Origin: Roseateles hydrophilus
GTDB taxonomy: Bacteria > Pseudomonadota > Gammaproteobacteria > Burkholderiales > Burkholderiaceae_C
DNA length: 64,000 bases
Assembly: GCF_026712245.1 (NCBI RefSeq)
Contig: NZ_JAPPUY010000004.1
Span: 372,001-436,000, forward strand
Reading direction: 5' to 3'
Shown piece after piece: positions 1 to 7,699 of the stretch. Each line of letters starts with the position of its first letter. Within the stretch, counting starts at the first letter, position 1. The translations under genes were made by a program, and so were the position numbers. Below the pieces are notes generated by a model. The model saw only the letters and a list, made by a program, of their open reading frames with translations, searched no databases and was not told the DNA's origin.

Positions 1-476
1 CCCGGCGCGCGGAACAGCGGCGCCAGCGCTTTGCCCGTCATGGCGGTGAAGCGCTCACCGACCTGCTTCAGGCTGGCGCAGTACTGCTCGGCCGTCAGCT
101 CGCGCACGACGGGCTTCTGCACGCCGGCCTGGGTGCGCACGCGAAAGCGCGTCACGCGCCCATCGGCCTCGGGCAGGTCAGCCAGCCAGATGTCGTGATC
201 CCAGGTGTGGGAGCCGAAGTCATGGCCCTCGGCCACACGCTCGCGCCACCACGGCGCCCAGGTCGCGTCCAGCGTCGTGCCGCCGGTCTGCGTGGGCTCG
301 CTGGCCAGAAAGAAAGTCGCGCGCGCGTCGTACTTCTTCAGCGTCTGCGCGATCAGCGGCGCCACGCCCATGTGGCCGGTGTCGAAGGTCAGGTAGACCG
401 GCTTGTCGCAGGTCGCGCCGGCCCATGGGGACACCACCGCACAGGCCGCGGCGAGCGCCAGCAATCGCGCCTTCAT
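1..476 (-). CDS. Polysaccharide deacetylase (NodB/CE4 family), 3' end outside the window
   Basis: Only the first 158 codons are present; the gene continues past the left edge. The N-terminus is a signal peptide (residues 1-21, ending WAGA), so export is expected. A NodB-type catalytic motif YLTFDTG lies at residues 28-34 and a zinc-binding HTWDH at 90-94. CE4 enzymes remove acetyl groups from polysaccharides, often chitin- or peptidoglycan-like substrates; the substrate here cannot be told. The ATG overlaps the stop of the upstream beta-propeller gene as ATGA, so the two are probably co-translated. Family call is firm, substrate unknown. Confidence 0.85.
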   Translation of the reverse strand, partial: MKARLLALAAACAVVSPWAGATCDKPVYLTFDTGHMGVAPLIAQTLKKYDARATFFLASEPTQTGGTTLDATWAPWWRERVAEGHDFGSHTWDHDIWLADLPEADGRVTRFRVRTQAGVQKPVVRELTAEQYCASLKQVGERFTAMTGKALAPLFRAP

Positions 477-1468
477 AGCCGGGGTTTGTGATCCAAGGTC
501 CAGATGCCGTGCGGCGACTTGCCGACCTTGACCTGCCGCACCACCTTGCGCGTGCTGGTGTCGATCTCGGTGACCTTGCCGGCCCAGCGCGAGGTGACGA
601 GCAGCGTCTTGCCGTCAGACAGCAGCTCCATGTCGTCCGGGCCGGACGGCCCCGGGAACTGGTCGACCACGCTCATCGTCGTCAGGTCGATCTTGCTGAT
701 GGTGTTGGCCGCGCGGTTGCTGACCAGCACATGGCGCTTGTCGCCCCAGGCGCGGAAGGAGTGCGCGCCGTTGCCGGTCGGGATGCGCTTGGCCAGCTTG
801 GGCGCGGCGCCGCTGACGTCCCACACCTCCACGAACTTGTCGCCCGTCAGGCCCACCAGCAGGTGCTTGTCGTCCGGGGTCAGGTAGATGTCGGCCGGCA
901 TCTTGCCGACCTGCGTCTTCCACTTGATCGCCTGCGTCCCCAGGTCAATGGCCAGCAGTTCGTCGCTGTCCTGCAGGCTCACGTAGACCGTGGTGCTGCG
1001 GGTGTCGATGTTCAGGTGGCTGGGCGTCTTGGGCGCGTGGATGCGCTTGACCAATTGCAGCGGCTCGGCCGCCGTGCTGCCCTGCCAGCGGTACAGGTCC
1101 ACATGGTCCAGCCGGTTGGCCGCCGTGACGAACCACTTCATGTCCGGCGAAAAGCGCAGGTGGTAGGGATCGGAGATGTTCCGCACCACGCGCTGCACCT
1201 CGGCCGTGCGCGGGTCCACGAAGGTCAGCGAGTCGCCCAGCGCATTGGCCACGATGAGGGACTTCTCATCCGGCGACAGGTAGAGGTGATGCGGCTCCTT
1301 GCCGGTGGGGATGCGCTTGGTGACGGTGAAGCTCACCGGGTCGACGACGGCGATATCCGCGCTCAGCGAATTGAGCACAAACACCGGCGGACGCGCCGGC
1401 TGAACGGACTGGGCCTGCGCCCCCAGCGCCACCACCAGCCCCAAGGCCACCGCCCAACTGCGCAACAT
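473..1468 (-). CDS. YVTN/YncE-family beta-propeller protein, exported
   Basis: 331 residues with an N-terminal signal peptide (about residues 1-20, ending AQAQ). The rest is a run of beta-propeller repeats of the YVTN type, with recurring phrases such as VVDPVSFTVTKRIPTG, LYLSPDEKSLIVAN and IYLTPDDKHLLVG. Such proteins are usually periplasmic, often without known catalysis. The reading frame stays open far upstream, but the start chosen has a GGGAG ribosome site about eight bases ahead and is followed directly by the signal peptide. It overlaps the deacetylase gene by four bases. Function unknown; a surface or polysaccharide-binding role is only a guess from the partner. Confidence 0.82.
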   Translation of the reverse strand: MLRSWAVALGLVVALGAQAQSVQPARPPVFVLNSLSADIAVVDPVSFTVTKRIPTGKEPHHLYLSPDEKSLIVANALGDSLTFVDPRTAEVQRVVRNISDPYHLRFSPDMKWFVTAANRLDHVDLYRWQGSTAAEPLQLVKRIHAPKTPSHLNIDTRSTTVYVSLQDSDELLAIDLGTQAIKWKTQVGKMPADIYLTPDDKHLLVGLTGDKFVEVWDVSGAAPKLAKRIPTGNGAHSFRAWGDKRHVLVSNRAANTISKIDLTTMSVVDQFPGPSGPDDMELLSDGKTLLVTSRWAGKVTEIDTSTRKVVRQVKVGKSPHGIWTLDHKPRL

Positions 1469-1581
1469 CCCGAACTCCCGTCGACCACGAAAAAGGGCGG
1501 CCCACGCCGCCCTGCAAAACCAGTTTACCCGGGGGGCCTGCGCGGCCAGCTGTCCCAGGTCAAACCGCGCGCGCTGCGCGT

Positions 1582-2403
1582 TCAGTCGTCGCGGTCGCCG
1601 CCGAGCAGGCCGCCCAGCAGGCCGGCGCCGGCAAAGCCGCCCAGCACCGAGCCCTCCTCGCGGCCGCCGCCGCCGGTCTGCGGCGCCGCCGCGAAGATGC
1701 GCGAGGCCAGGCGCGAGAACGGCAGGCTCTGCAGCCACACCTCGCCCGGGCCGGTCAGCTTGGCCAGGAACAGGCCCTCGCCACCGAACAGCGCCGTCTT
1801 GATCTTGCCGACGTACTGGATCTCGAAGTCCACGCTGGGCGTGTAGGCCACCACGCAGCCGGTGTCCACCAGCAGCGTCTGGCCCGGCTGCAGCGTGCGG
1901 CGCACGACCGTGCCGCCAGCATGCACGAAGGCCAGGCCGTCGCCCTCGAGCTTCTGCATGATGAAGCCCTCGCCGCCAAAGAAGCCGGTGGACAGCTTCT
2001 GCTGCAGCGCGATGCCCAGCGACACCCCGCGCGCCGCGCACAGGAAGGAATCCTTCTGGCAGATCAGCATGCCGCCCAGCTGGCGCAGATCCATCGGCAG
2101 GATCTTGCCGGGATAAGGCGCGGCGAAGGCCACGCGCTGCTTGCCGTGGCCGTTGTTGGTGTAGACCGTCGTGAACAGCGACTCACCCGTGATCAGGCGC
2201 TTGCCGGCACCCAGCAACTTGCCGAAGAAGCCGCCGCCCTGGTTGGCCGAGCCGTCGCCGAACACCGTGTCCATGTGGATGCCGGCATCCATGAACATCA
2301 TGGAACCGGCCTCGCCGATGGCCGCCTCGCCGGGGTCCAGTTCGACCTCGACGAACTGCATCTCGGCACCCTTGATCTCGTAATCGACTACATCCATCGC
2401 CAT
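1582..2403 (-). CDS. AIM24/TIGR00266 family protein
   Basis: 273 residues. The N-terminal part reads as the AIM24 family (beta-rich, TRAP-like fold): [20 protein letters not shown] near residues 18-37, then [14 protein letters not shown] and [16 protein letters not shown] repeats in the middle. The tail is glycine-rich (GLLGGLLGG). No signal peptide. The start has AGGAGA six bases upstream. Bacterial AIM24-like proteins have no settled function. It is divergent from the GbsR-type regulator, and that regulator's palindromic operator lies in the shared intergenic space, so joint control is possible but not shown. Confidence 0.8.
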   Translation of the reverse strand: MAMDVVDYEIKGAEMQFVEVELDPGEAAIGEAGSMMFMDAGIHMDTVFGDGSANQGGGFFGKLLGAGKRLITGESLFTTVYTNNGHGKQRVAFAAPYPGKILPMDLRQLGGMLICQKDSFLCAARGVSLGIALQQKLSTGFFGGEGFIMQKLEGDGLAFVHAGGTVVRRTLQPGQTLLVDTGCVVAYTPSVDFEIQYVGKIKTALFGGEGLFLAKLTGPGEVWLQSLPFSRLASRIFAAAPQTGGGGREEGSVLGGFAGAGLLGGLLGGDRDD

Positions 2404-2459
2404 GTCGGCTCTCCTGAAAAAAGCGCGCGCATGATGCCACGGGTCTCCAAACGCCCTTT

Positions 2460-2481
2460 AATTTCTGTGTTGACAGAAATT
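2460..2481. promoter_or_regulatory. Palindromic operator 1, upstream of the GbsR-type regulator
   Basis: Perfect inverted repeat with 9-bp arms AATTTCTGT and ACAGAAATT around GTTG. It is AT-rich in a GC-rich setting and contains a perfect -35 hexamer TTGACA (2470-2475) with a weak -10 TACGCT at 2492-2497, giving a near-leaderless start for the ATG at 2505. A protein bound here would block RNA polymerase. A related copy lies at 3131-3152. Autoregulation by the adjacent MarR-fold protein is the simplest reading. Confidence 0.75.
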
Positions 2482-2504
2482 TCAGGCGATGTACGCTGCA
2501 GGTC

Positions 2505-3089
2505 ATGGAACTCACCGACATCAGCCGCCGCTTCATCGTCCACTGGGGCGAGATGGGCACGAACTGGGGCGTCAACCGCAGCGTCGCGCAGATCCATGCG
2601 CTGCTGTTCGTGCACGGCCGCCCGCTGCACGCCGAGGAGATTGCCGACACCCTGGTGCTGGCCCGCTCCAACGTCAGCAACAGCCTCAAGGAGTTGCTGA
2701 ACTGGCGGCTCATCCGCGTCACGCAGATGCTGGGTGACCGCCGCGATTACTACGAAACCTCCAGCGATGTGTGGGAGCTGTTCCGCACCATCGTGCGCCA
2801 GCGCAAGGAGCGCGAGTTTGACCCCACCGTCGCGCTGCTGCGCGACCTGTCCGTCGACCCCGCGCTGGCCCAGGAGTCGCCCGAGATGCAGGACCGTCTG
2901 CGCAGCACGCTGGACTTCATGCAGACCCTGGGCAGTTGGAGCGACGAGATGCTGCGGCTGTCGCCCGCCACGCTGGAGAAGATCCTGCGCCTGGGCGCCC
3001 AGGTGCAGCGCTTCGTGCGACCGGCGGACGCGCCCGACGCGCCAGCCGCCGCCTTCCCCGCCATGCCCACCCTGCCCCCGATGGGATGA
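2505..3089 (+). CDS. GbsR/MarR-family winged-helix transcriptional regulator
   Basis: 194 residues of the GbsR branch of MarR-fold regulators: the N-terminal RRFIVHWGEMGTNWGVNRS is characteristic, followed by a winged helix (HAEEIADTLVLARSNVSNSL, then a wing with MLGDRRDYYET around residues 75-85) and a helical C-terminal half. Family members are DNA-binding repressors or activators; GbsR itself controls choline/betaine genes in Bacillus, but nothing here points to choline. The gene sits between two related palindromes and ends at a strong terminator, so it probably controls itself and the operon starting at 3159. The C-terminal tail is proline/alanine-rich. Confidence 0.88.
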   Translation: MELTDISRRFIVHWGEMGTNWGVNRSVAQIHALLFVHGRPLHAEEIADTLVLARSNVSNSLKELLNWRLIRVTQMLGDRRDYYETSSDVWELFRTIVRQRKEREFDPTVALLRDLSVDPALAQESPEMQDRLRSTLDFMQTLGSWSDEMLRLSPATLEKILRLGAQVQRFVRPADAPDAPAAAFPAMPTLPPMG

Positions 3090-3098
3090 GGCCGCACC

Positions 3099-3123
3099 GG
3101 GCGCAGCTGCGCCCTCTTTTTTT
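3099..3123 (+). terminator. Rho-independent terminator after the GbsR-type gene
   Basis: A perfect GC hairpin GGGCGCA-GC-TGCGCCC (3099-3114) is followed by TCTTTTTTT. This is the clearest intrinsic terminator in the window. It lies ten bases after the regulator's stop, directly ahead of operator 2, so the downstream operon needs either its own start site or regulated read-through. Confidence 0.85.
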
Positions 3124-3130
3124 GCCCTTC

Positions 3131-3152
3131 AATTTCTCTTTCAACAGAAATA
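3131..3152. promoter_or_regulatory. Operator 2, imperfect copy upstream of the DCC operon
   Basis: Matches operator 1 at 17 of 22 positions, keeping AATTTCT on the left and ACAGAAAT on the right. It ends only six bases before the ATG at 3159, so a bound protein would cover the ribosome-binding region or a start site between the terminator and the gene. The pairing of two copies flanking the regulator gene supports a shared regulon. Confidence 0.68.
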
Positions 3153-3158
3153 ACAGCC

Positions 3159-3581
3159 ATGACAGCCAGTTCACCCAGCCACACGGTCTTCTACGACGGC
3201 GACTGCCCGCTGTGCCGCAACGAGATGGGCGTGCTGATGCGCGACAACCGCGCCGGGCGGCTGCGCTTCGTCGACATCGCCCGGCCCGGCTTTGAAGCCG
3301 CGGCGCTGGGTGTCACGCAGGCCGCGCTGATGGCGCGGCTGCATGTGCTGCGCGAGGACGGCCGCTGGCTGGTGGGCGTGCCGGCCGTGCAGGCCGTCTA
3401 TGCCGCGACCGGCCATACACGCATCGCCGCCGCGCTCGCCCACCCCGTGCTGGCGCGGCTGGCCGGCCCGGCCTACGACTGGCTGGCCGACCACCGCTAC
3501 CGACTGCCGCGCTGGCTGCTGCGCCTCGTGCACCTGCACGCCGGCCGCTGCGCCCCGGACGGCGCCTGCCGCACCCATTGA
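3159..3581 (+). CDS. DCC-family thiol-disulfide oxidoreductase (DUF393)
   Basis: 140 residues. The diagnostic DCC motif YDGDCPLC is near residues 11-18, giving a CxxC redox pair; the rest fits the family (RFVDIARPGFEAAALG, then VYAATGH). No signal peptide, so probably cytosolic or membrane-associated. DCC proteins are thioredoxin-like but mostly uncharacterised. It is the first gene of a five-gene same-strand run reaching 5647 and lies directly behind operator 2. The clustering with DoxX-like and DUF2269 membrane proteins suggests membrane redox or stress work, which is inference. Confidence 0.85.
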   Translation: MTASSPSHTVFYDGDCPLCRNEMGVLMRDNRAGRLRFVDIARPGFEAAALGVTQAALMARLHVLREDGRWLVGVPAVQAVYAATGHTRIAAALAHPVLARLAGPAYDWLADHRYRLPRWLLRLVHLHAGRCAPDGACRTH

Positions 3582-3603
3582 GATCACCCCCAAGGAGAGC
3601 ACC

Positions 3604-3984
3604 ATGTCGGAACTGAACTTCGTCCTCACCCTCGTCATCGCCGTGCTGGGCCCACTGCTGGCCATCGGCTACCTGAGGCCCATCCTGCTTGTCGTGCTGG
3701 ACGCGCTCTGCGCGACGCCCTTGCCGGGCCAGGCTGGCGCGCAGTTCTGGCTGCGCAGCGCCCATGTGCTGGTCATCGCCGGCGCGCTGGTGCTGGCCCT
3801 GAGCTTCGGCGCCTTCGACGGCAGCCTGCTGGATGCGCTGCGCCGCGCGCTGTGGCTGGCGGCGGCGGGCAGCTTCGTCAGCATCGCCGTCATCGCGCGG
3901 CAGGTGTGGGCGCCGGTGCGCGAGCGGCTGGCTCGACCTGCAGCACCGCGGGCCCCGGTCGCGGCAGCCGACCGGTGGGTCTGA
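3604..3984 (+). CDS. Small integral membrane protein, unknown function
   Basis: 126 residues, starting at an ATG with AGGAG about seven bases upstream; an in-frame extension further upstream overlaps the DCC gene and is rejected. Three or four hydrophobic helices can be seen (FVLTLVIAVLGPLLAIGYL at the start, then HVLVIAGALVLALSF and LWLAAAGSFVSIAVIA), ending in a short alanine/proline-rich cytosolic tail. No family recognised. It sits 22 bases after the DCC gene and 3 bases before the SDR gene, clearly inside the operon. Confidence 0.72.
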   Translation: MSELNFVLTLVIAVLGPLLAIGYLRPILLVVLDALCATPLPGQAGAQFWLRSAHVLVIAGALVLALSFGAFDGSLLDALRRALWLAAAGSFVSIAVIARQVWAPVRERLARPAAPRAPVAAADRWV

Positions 3985-3987
3985 GCC

Positions 3988-4812
3988 ATGAACATCCTTG
4001 TCATCGGTGCCGGCGGCTTCATCGGCACGCACGTCCGCCACGCGCTGGCCGACGCCGGCCACACCCTCGTGCGCCCGTCCTTGCCGCCTGTCACGACCTG
4101 GGACCGTCCCGAAGCCTGGCGGCCGTTGCTGGCTGACGTGGCCGGCGTCGACGGCGTCGTCTACGCCGCCGGCTGCCTGCGCGACCAGGCCGGTGGCGTG
4201 ACGAACCTGCTGGACCTGCTGCACCACCGCGCCCCGGCCGCCCTGGCCGACGCCTGCGAGGCTACCGGCATCCGGCGGCTGGTCCATGTGTCCGCGCTGT
4301 GCGGCGGCATCAGCGCCTATGCGCGCAGCAAGCGCGCCGGTGAGGTGGCGCTGGCCGGCCGCGCCTGCATCGTGCGGCCCAGCCTGGTGGTCGGCCCCGG
4401 CGGCGTCAGCAGCCGCCTGCTGGATCAGCTGGCCCGCCTGCCGTGGCTGCCGCTGCCGGCCGAGGTGGCGCGCTGCCGTGTGCAGCCCATCCGCGTGGAA
4501 GACCTGGCCGCCGGCATCGTCCAGGCGCTGGGCAGCGAGGCGCTCATCACCTGGACGGCCGTGGGCCCTGAGGCGGCGCCGGTGGCCGACTGGATTGCCC
4601 GCCGCCGCGCGGCCCGGGGCCGGTGCCCCGCACGCGCCATCGCCCTGCCGGGCGCGCTCACGCGGGCGTCCGCACGGGTGGGCGACCTGCTGGCCCTGGG
4701 CCCCTGGTGCAGCACCGCGCTGGACTTGCTGGCCCACGACAGCACCGCACCGGCGGCGCCCACGCCGCTGGGCCGGCCGCTGCGCGATGCAATGCAGGGG
4801 GCCTGGGCATGA
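3988..4812 (+). CDS. NAD(P)-binding SDR/epimerase-like protein
   Basis: 274 residues with an N-terminal Rossmann motif (ILVIGAGGFIGTHV, residues 3-16) of the extended/atypical SDR type. A conserved VHVSALCGG segment and then YARSK (around residues 111-115) resemble the SDR active-site Ser and YxxxK. Members of this group include NADH:ubiquinone oxidoreductase-associated and TMR-like proteins; the substrate is unknown. The stop overlaps the next gene's ATG as ATGA, so it is translationally coupled to the DoxX-like gene. Confidence 0.82.
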   Translation: MNILVIGAGGFIGTHVRHALADAGHTLVRPSLPPVTTWDRPEAWRPLLADVAGVDGVVYAAGCLRDQAGGVTNLLDLLHHRAPAALADACEATGIRRLVHVSALCGGISAYARSKRAGEVALAGRACIVRPSLVVGPGGVSSRLLDQLARLPWLPLPAEVARCRVQPIRVEDLAAGIVQALGSEALITWTAVGPEAAPVADWIARRRAARGRCPARAIALPGALTRASARVGDLLALGPWCSTALDLLAHDSTAPAAPTPLGRPLRDAMQGAWA

Positions 4813-5174
4813 CATCGCTGCGCATCGCCCGCGCCTCCCTCGTGCTGCTGTGGTGCGGCACGGTCGCAGCCAGCCTGCATGACGGCGGCGCGGCCGGCAT
4901 CGCGCTGCTGCAACAGGCCACCGGTATTTCCACAGGCGCCGCGCGGGCCATCGTGCTGCTCGGCTGCGCCTGGGACGCCGCCATCGGCCTGCTACTGCTG
5001 CTGCGCCCCGACGCCCTCACCTACCGGCTGGCCGCACTCGGCGTCGTCGGCATGACGATCATCGCCACTGCCCTCATGCCCGCGCTGTGGCTGGACCCCT
5101 TCGGCGCGCTGCTGAAGAACCTGCCCACGCTAGCCCTGCTCGCGCTGCTGGGCGAGAAGGACGCCCACACATGA
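4809..5174 (+). CDS. DoxX-like family membrane protein
   Basis: 121 residues with about four predicted membrane helices: LVLLWCGTVAASLHDGG near the start, AIVLLGCAWDAAIGLLLLL in the middle, then VVGMTIIATALMPALW, with a conserved NLPTLALLALLGE segment at the end. This matches DoxX-like proteins that travel with an SDR and DUF2269. ATGA overlaps at both ends couple it to its neighbours. DoxX-type proteins are linked to membrane redox chemistry in some species; the role here is unknown. Confidence 0.8.
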   Translation: MTSLRIARASLVLLWCGTVAASLHDGGAAGIALLQQATGISTGAARAIVLLGCAWDAAIGLLLLLRPDALTYRLAALGVVGMTIIATALMPALWLDPFGALLKNLPTLALLALLGEKDAHT

Positions 5175-5647
5175 ACGCCTACCTGCTTGTCAAATGGCTG
5201 CACATCGTGTCCAGCGTCGTGCTCGTCGGCACCGGATTTGGCTCGGCCTTCTACCTGTTCTTCGCCAACCGCTGCGCCAGCCTCGAGGCCCGCGCGGTAG
5301 TCGCGCGCCTTGTCGTGCGGGCTGACCTGTGGTTCACGACGCCCGCCGTCATCGCCCAGCCGCTCACCGGCCTCTGGCTGGCCCACACGGCCGGCTGGCC
5401 GCTGACCACACCGTGGCTGCTGGCCTCGCTGCTGCTCTTTGCGCTGGCCGGCGCATGCTGGCTGCCGGTGCTGTGGCTGCAGCTGAAGATGGCACGCGAG
5501 GTGGAGGCCGCGCTGGCCGAGGGCCGCGGACTGTCAGTGCAATACGGGCATTGGCAACGCGCCTGGGAATGGCTGGGCTACCCGGCCTTCGCGGCCATGC
5601 TGGCGGTGTTCTTCCTGATGGTGAACAAGCCGGCATTGGGGGGCTGA
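5171..5647 (+). CDS. DUF2269 family integral membrane protein
   Basis: 158 residues, four predicted helices. It opens with MNAYLLVKWLHIVSSVVLVG and continues FGSAFYLFFANR, typical of DUF2269. The central ADLWFTTPAVIAQPLTG and the closing YPAFAAMLAVFFLMVNKP are also conserved. Function unknown. It is the last gene of the operon; the ATG overlaps the DoxX-like stop by four bases. A hairpin between this gene and phaB may separate the two convergent units. Confidence 0.82.
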   Translation: MNAYLLVKWLHIVSSVVLVGTGFGSAFYLFFANRCASLEARAVVARLVVRADLWFTTPAVIAQPLTGLWLAHTAGWPLTTPWLLASLLLFALAGACWLPVLWLQLKMAREVEAALAEGRGLSVQYGHWQRAWEWLGYPAFAAMLAVFFLMVNKPALGG

Positions 5648-5676
5648 GCACGGCGGGCCGCCGGCGCAAGAAAGCC

Positions 5677-5692
5677 GGCTGCGTGCGCAGCC
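5677..5692 (-). terminator. Candidate terminator for phaB
   Basis: A 6-bp stem GGCTGC/GCAGCC with a 4-base loop. Read on the minus strand it is followed by GGCTTTCTTG, a weak U-rich tract. It lies between the convergent ends of the DUF2269 gene and phaB. Confidence 0.45.
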
Positions 5693-5717
5693 TGCTGCTC
5701 ATGCGGCCGAGGCCGCG

Positions 5718-6455
5718 TCAGCCCATGTGCAGGCCGCCGTTGCAGGAGAAGTCCGCACCGGTAGTGAAGCCGCTGTCCTCACCGGCCAGCCAGGCGACGA
5801 CCGAGCCGATCTCGTCCGGCGTGCCCAGGCGCTTGACCGGGATGGTGGCGACGATCTTCTCCAGGATCTCGGGCTTGATGGCCTTGACCATGTCGGTGCC
5901 GATGTAGCCCGGGCTCACGGTGTTCACCGTCACGCCCTTGGCCGCCAGCTCCTGGGCGAGGGCCATCGTGAAGCCGTGCATGCCGGCCTTGGCAGCGGAG
6001 TAGTTGGTCTGGCCGGCCTGGCCCTTCTCGCCGTTGACCGAGCTGATCTGGATGATGCGGCCCCAGCCCTTTTCGACCATGCCCGGCACGACCTGCTTGG
6101 TCACGTTGAACATGGAGTTCAGGTTGGTGTCGATGACAGCCTTCCAGTCGTCCGGCGTCATCTTCAGGAACATGCGATCGCGCGTGATGCCGGCGTTGTT
6201 GACCAGCACATCAATGGCGCCATGCTCCTGCACGGCCTTGGTGAAGGCCTCGACCGTGGAGTCCCAGTCGGCGACGTTGCCGACCGAGGCGTAGAAGGTG
6301 TAGCCCAGCGCCTTCTGCTCATCCAGCCACTTCTGGTAGTCGCGGCTCGGGCCGCAACCGGCGATGACCTTGAAGCCTTCCTTGTGCAGGCGCTGACAGA
6401 TGGCGGTACCGATACCGCCCATGCCCCCGGTGACGTAGGCAACTTTCTGGCTCAT
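5718..6455 (-). CDS. phaB: Acetoacetyl-CoA reductase
   Basis: 245 residues, a classical SDR. It reduces acetoacetyl-CoA to (R)-3-hydroxybutyryl-CoA with NADPH in the cytosol, the second step of PHB synthesis. The cofactor motif TGGMGGIG is at residues 9-16, NNAG at 86-89, the catalytic Ser at 138-139 and YSAAK at 152-156. The reading frame extends upstream, but the chosen ATG has GAGGAG eight bases ahead and begins with MSQKVAYVTGG, the usual PhaB start. Third gene of phaC-phaA-phaB, 40 bases after phaA. Confidence 0.96.
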   Translation of the reverse strand: MSQKVAYVTGGMGGIGTAICQRLHKEGFKVIAGCGPSRDYQKWLDEQKALGYTFYASVGNVADWDSTVEAFTKAVQEHGAIDVLVNNAGITRDRMFLKMTPDDWKAVIDTNLNSMFNVTKQVVPGMVEKGWGRIIQISSVNGEKGQAGQTNYSAAKAGMHGFTMALAQELAAKGVTVNTVSPGYIGTDMVKAIKPEILEKIVATIPVKRLGTPDEIGSVVAWLAGEDSGFTTGADFSCNGGLHMG

Positions 6456-6495
6456 GGGTGTCTCCTCGTAGTTGGAGTGGTGGGGGAAATGAAGC

Positions 6496-7680
6496 TCAGC
6501 GCTCAACGGTCAGGGCCACGCCCATGCCGCCGCCGATGCACAGCGACGCGATGCCCTTCTTGGCGTCGCGCTTGACCATCTCGTGCAGCAACGTGACGAG
6601 CACGCGGCAGCCGCTGGCGCCGATGGGGTGGCCCAGCGCGATGGCGCCGCCGTTGACGTTGACCTTGCTCGTGTCCCAGCCCATCTCGTTGTGCACGGCG
6701 CAGGCCTGGGCCGCGAAGGCCTCGTTGATCTCCAGCAGGTCCAGGTCGGCCGGCTTCCAGCCGGCACGCTCCAGCGCCTTGCGGGCCGCGGGCACAGGGC
6801 CCATGCCCATGTAGGCCGGATCCAGGCCGGCCGACGCGTAGGACGCGATGCGCGCCAGCGGCGTGAGGCCCAGCGCGGCGGCCTTGGCGGCCGTCATCAC
6901 CATCACGGCGGCGGCGCCGTCGTTCAGGCCCGAGGCATTGCCGGCGGTCACGCTGCCGGCCTTGTCGAAGGCGGGGCGCAGGCCGGCCAGCACTTCGGCG
7001 TTGCTCTTGCGGTTGATGAACTCGTCGGCCGCAAAGACGATGGGTTCACCCTTCTTCTGCGCGATGCTGAAGGGCACGATCTCGTCCTTGAAGCGGCCCG
7101 CATCCTGCGCGGCGGCGGCCTTCTGCTGCGAGGCCAGCGCCAGCGCGTCCTGCTGCTCGCGGGTGATGCCGCACTTCTTCGCGATGTTCTCGGCAGTGAT
7201 GCCCATGTGGTACTGGTTGTACACGTCCCACAGGCCGTCGTTGATCATGGTGTCGACCATCTTCCAGTCGCCCATGCGCTGGCCGTCGCGCGAGGCGGGC
7301 AGCACGTGGGGCGACAGGCTCATGCTCTCCTGGCCGCCGGCAATGACGATGTCACTGTCACCGTCGCGGATGGCCTGCGCGGCCAGCATCACGGCCTTCA
7401 GGCCCGAGCCGCAGACCTTGTTGATCGTGAACGCCGGCACGCCCTGCGGCAGGCCGCCCTTGATGACGGCCTGGCGGGCCGGGTTCTGACCCACGCCGGC
7501 TGTCAGCACCTGGCCGAGGATGACCTCGTTGATCTGCTCGCCGGCCAGGCCGGTGCGGCGCAGCAGGTCCTGGATGACGGCGGCGCCCAGCTCGCTGGCG
7601 GGGGTCTTGGCGAGGGTGCCGCCGAACTTGCCGATGGCGGTGCGCGCGGCGGCGACGATGACGATGTCTTGCTGGCTCAT
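6496..7680 (-). CDS. phaA: Acetyl-CoA C-acetyltransferase (beta-ketothiolase)
   Basis: 394 residues, the usual thiolase length. It condenses two acetyl-CoA to acetoacetyl-CoA, the first step of PHB synthesis. The acyl-accepting cysteine is C90 in VCGSG; the C-terminal GHPIGASG carries the catalytic His and CIGGGMG the second Cys. It lies 19 bases after phaC and 40 before phaB in one transcription unit. A degradative thiolase is the only real alternative, and the operon context argues for PHB synthesis. Confidence 0.96.
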   Translation of the reverse strand: MSQQDIVIVAAARTAIGKFGGTLAKTPASELGAAVIQDLLRRTGLAGEQINEVILGQVLTAGVGQNPARQAVIKGGLPQGVPAFTINKVCGSGLKAVMLAAQAIRDGDSDIVIAGGQESMSLSPHVLPASRDGQRMGDWKMVDTMINDGLWDVYNQYHMGITAENIAKKCGITREQQDALALASQQKAAAAQDAGRFKDEIVPFSIAQKKGEPIVFAADEFINRKSNAEVLAGLRPAFDKAGSVTAGNASGLNDGAAAVMVMTAAKAAALGLTPLARIASYASAGLDPAYMGMGPVPAARKALERAGWKPADLDLLEINEAFAAQACAVHNEMGWDTSKVNVNGGAIALGHPIGASGCRVLVTLLHEMVKRDAKKGIASLCIGGGMGVALTVER

Positions 7681-7699
7681 GGTGTCTCCAAAAAAGTGA

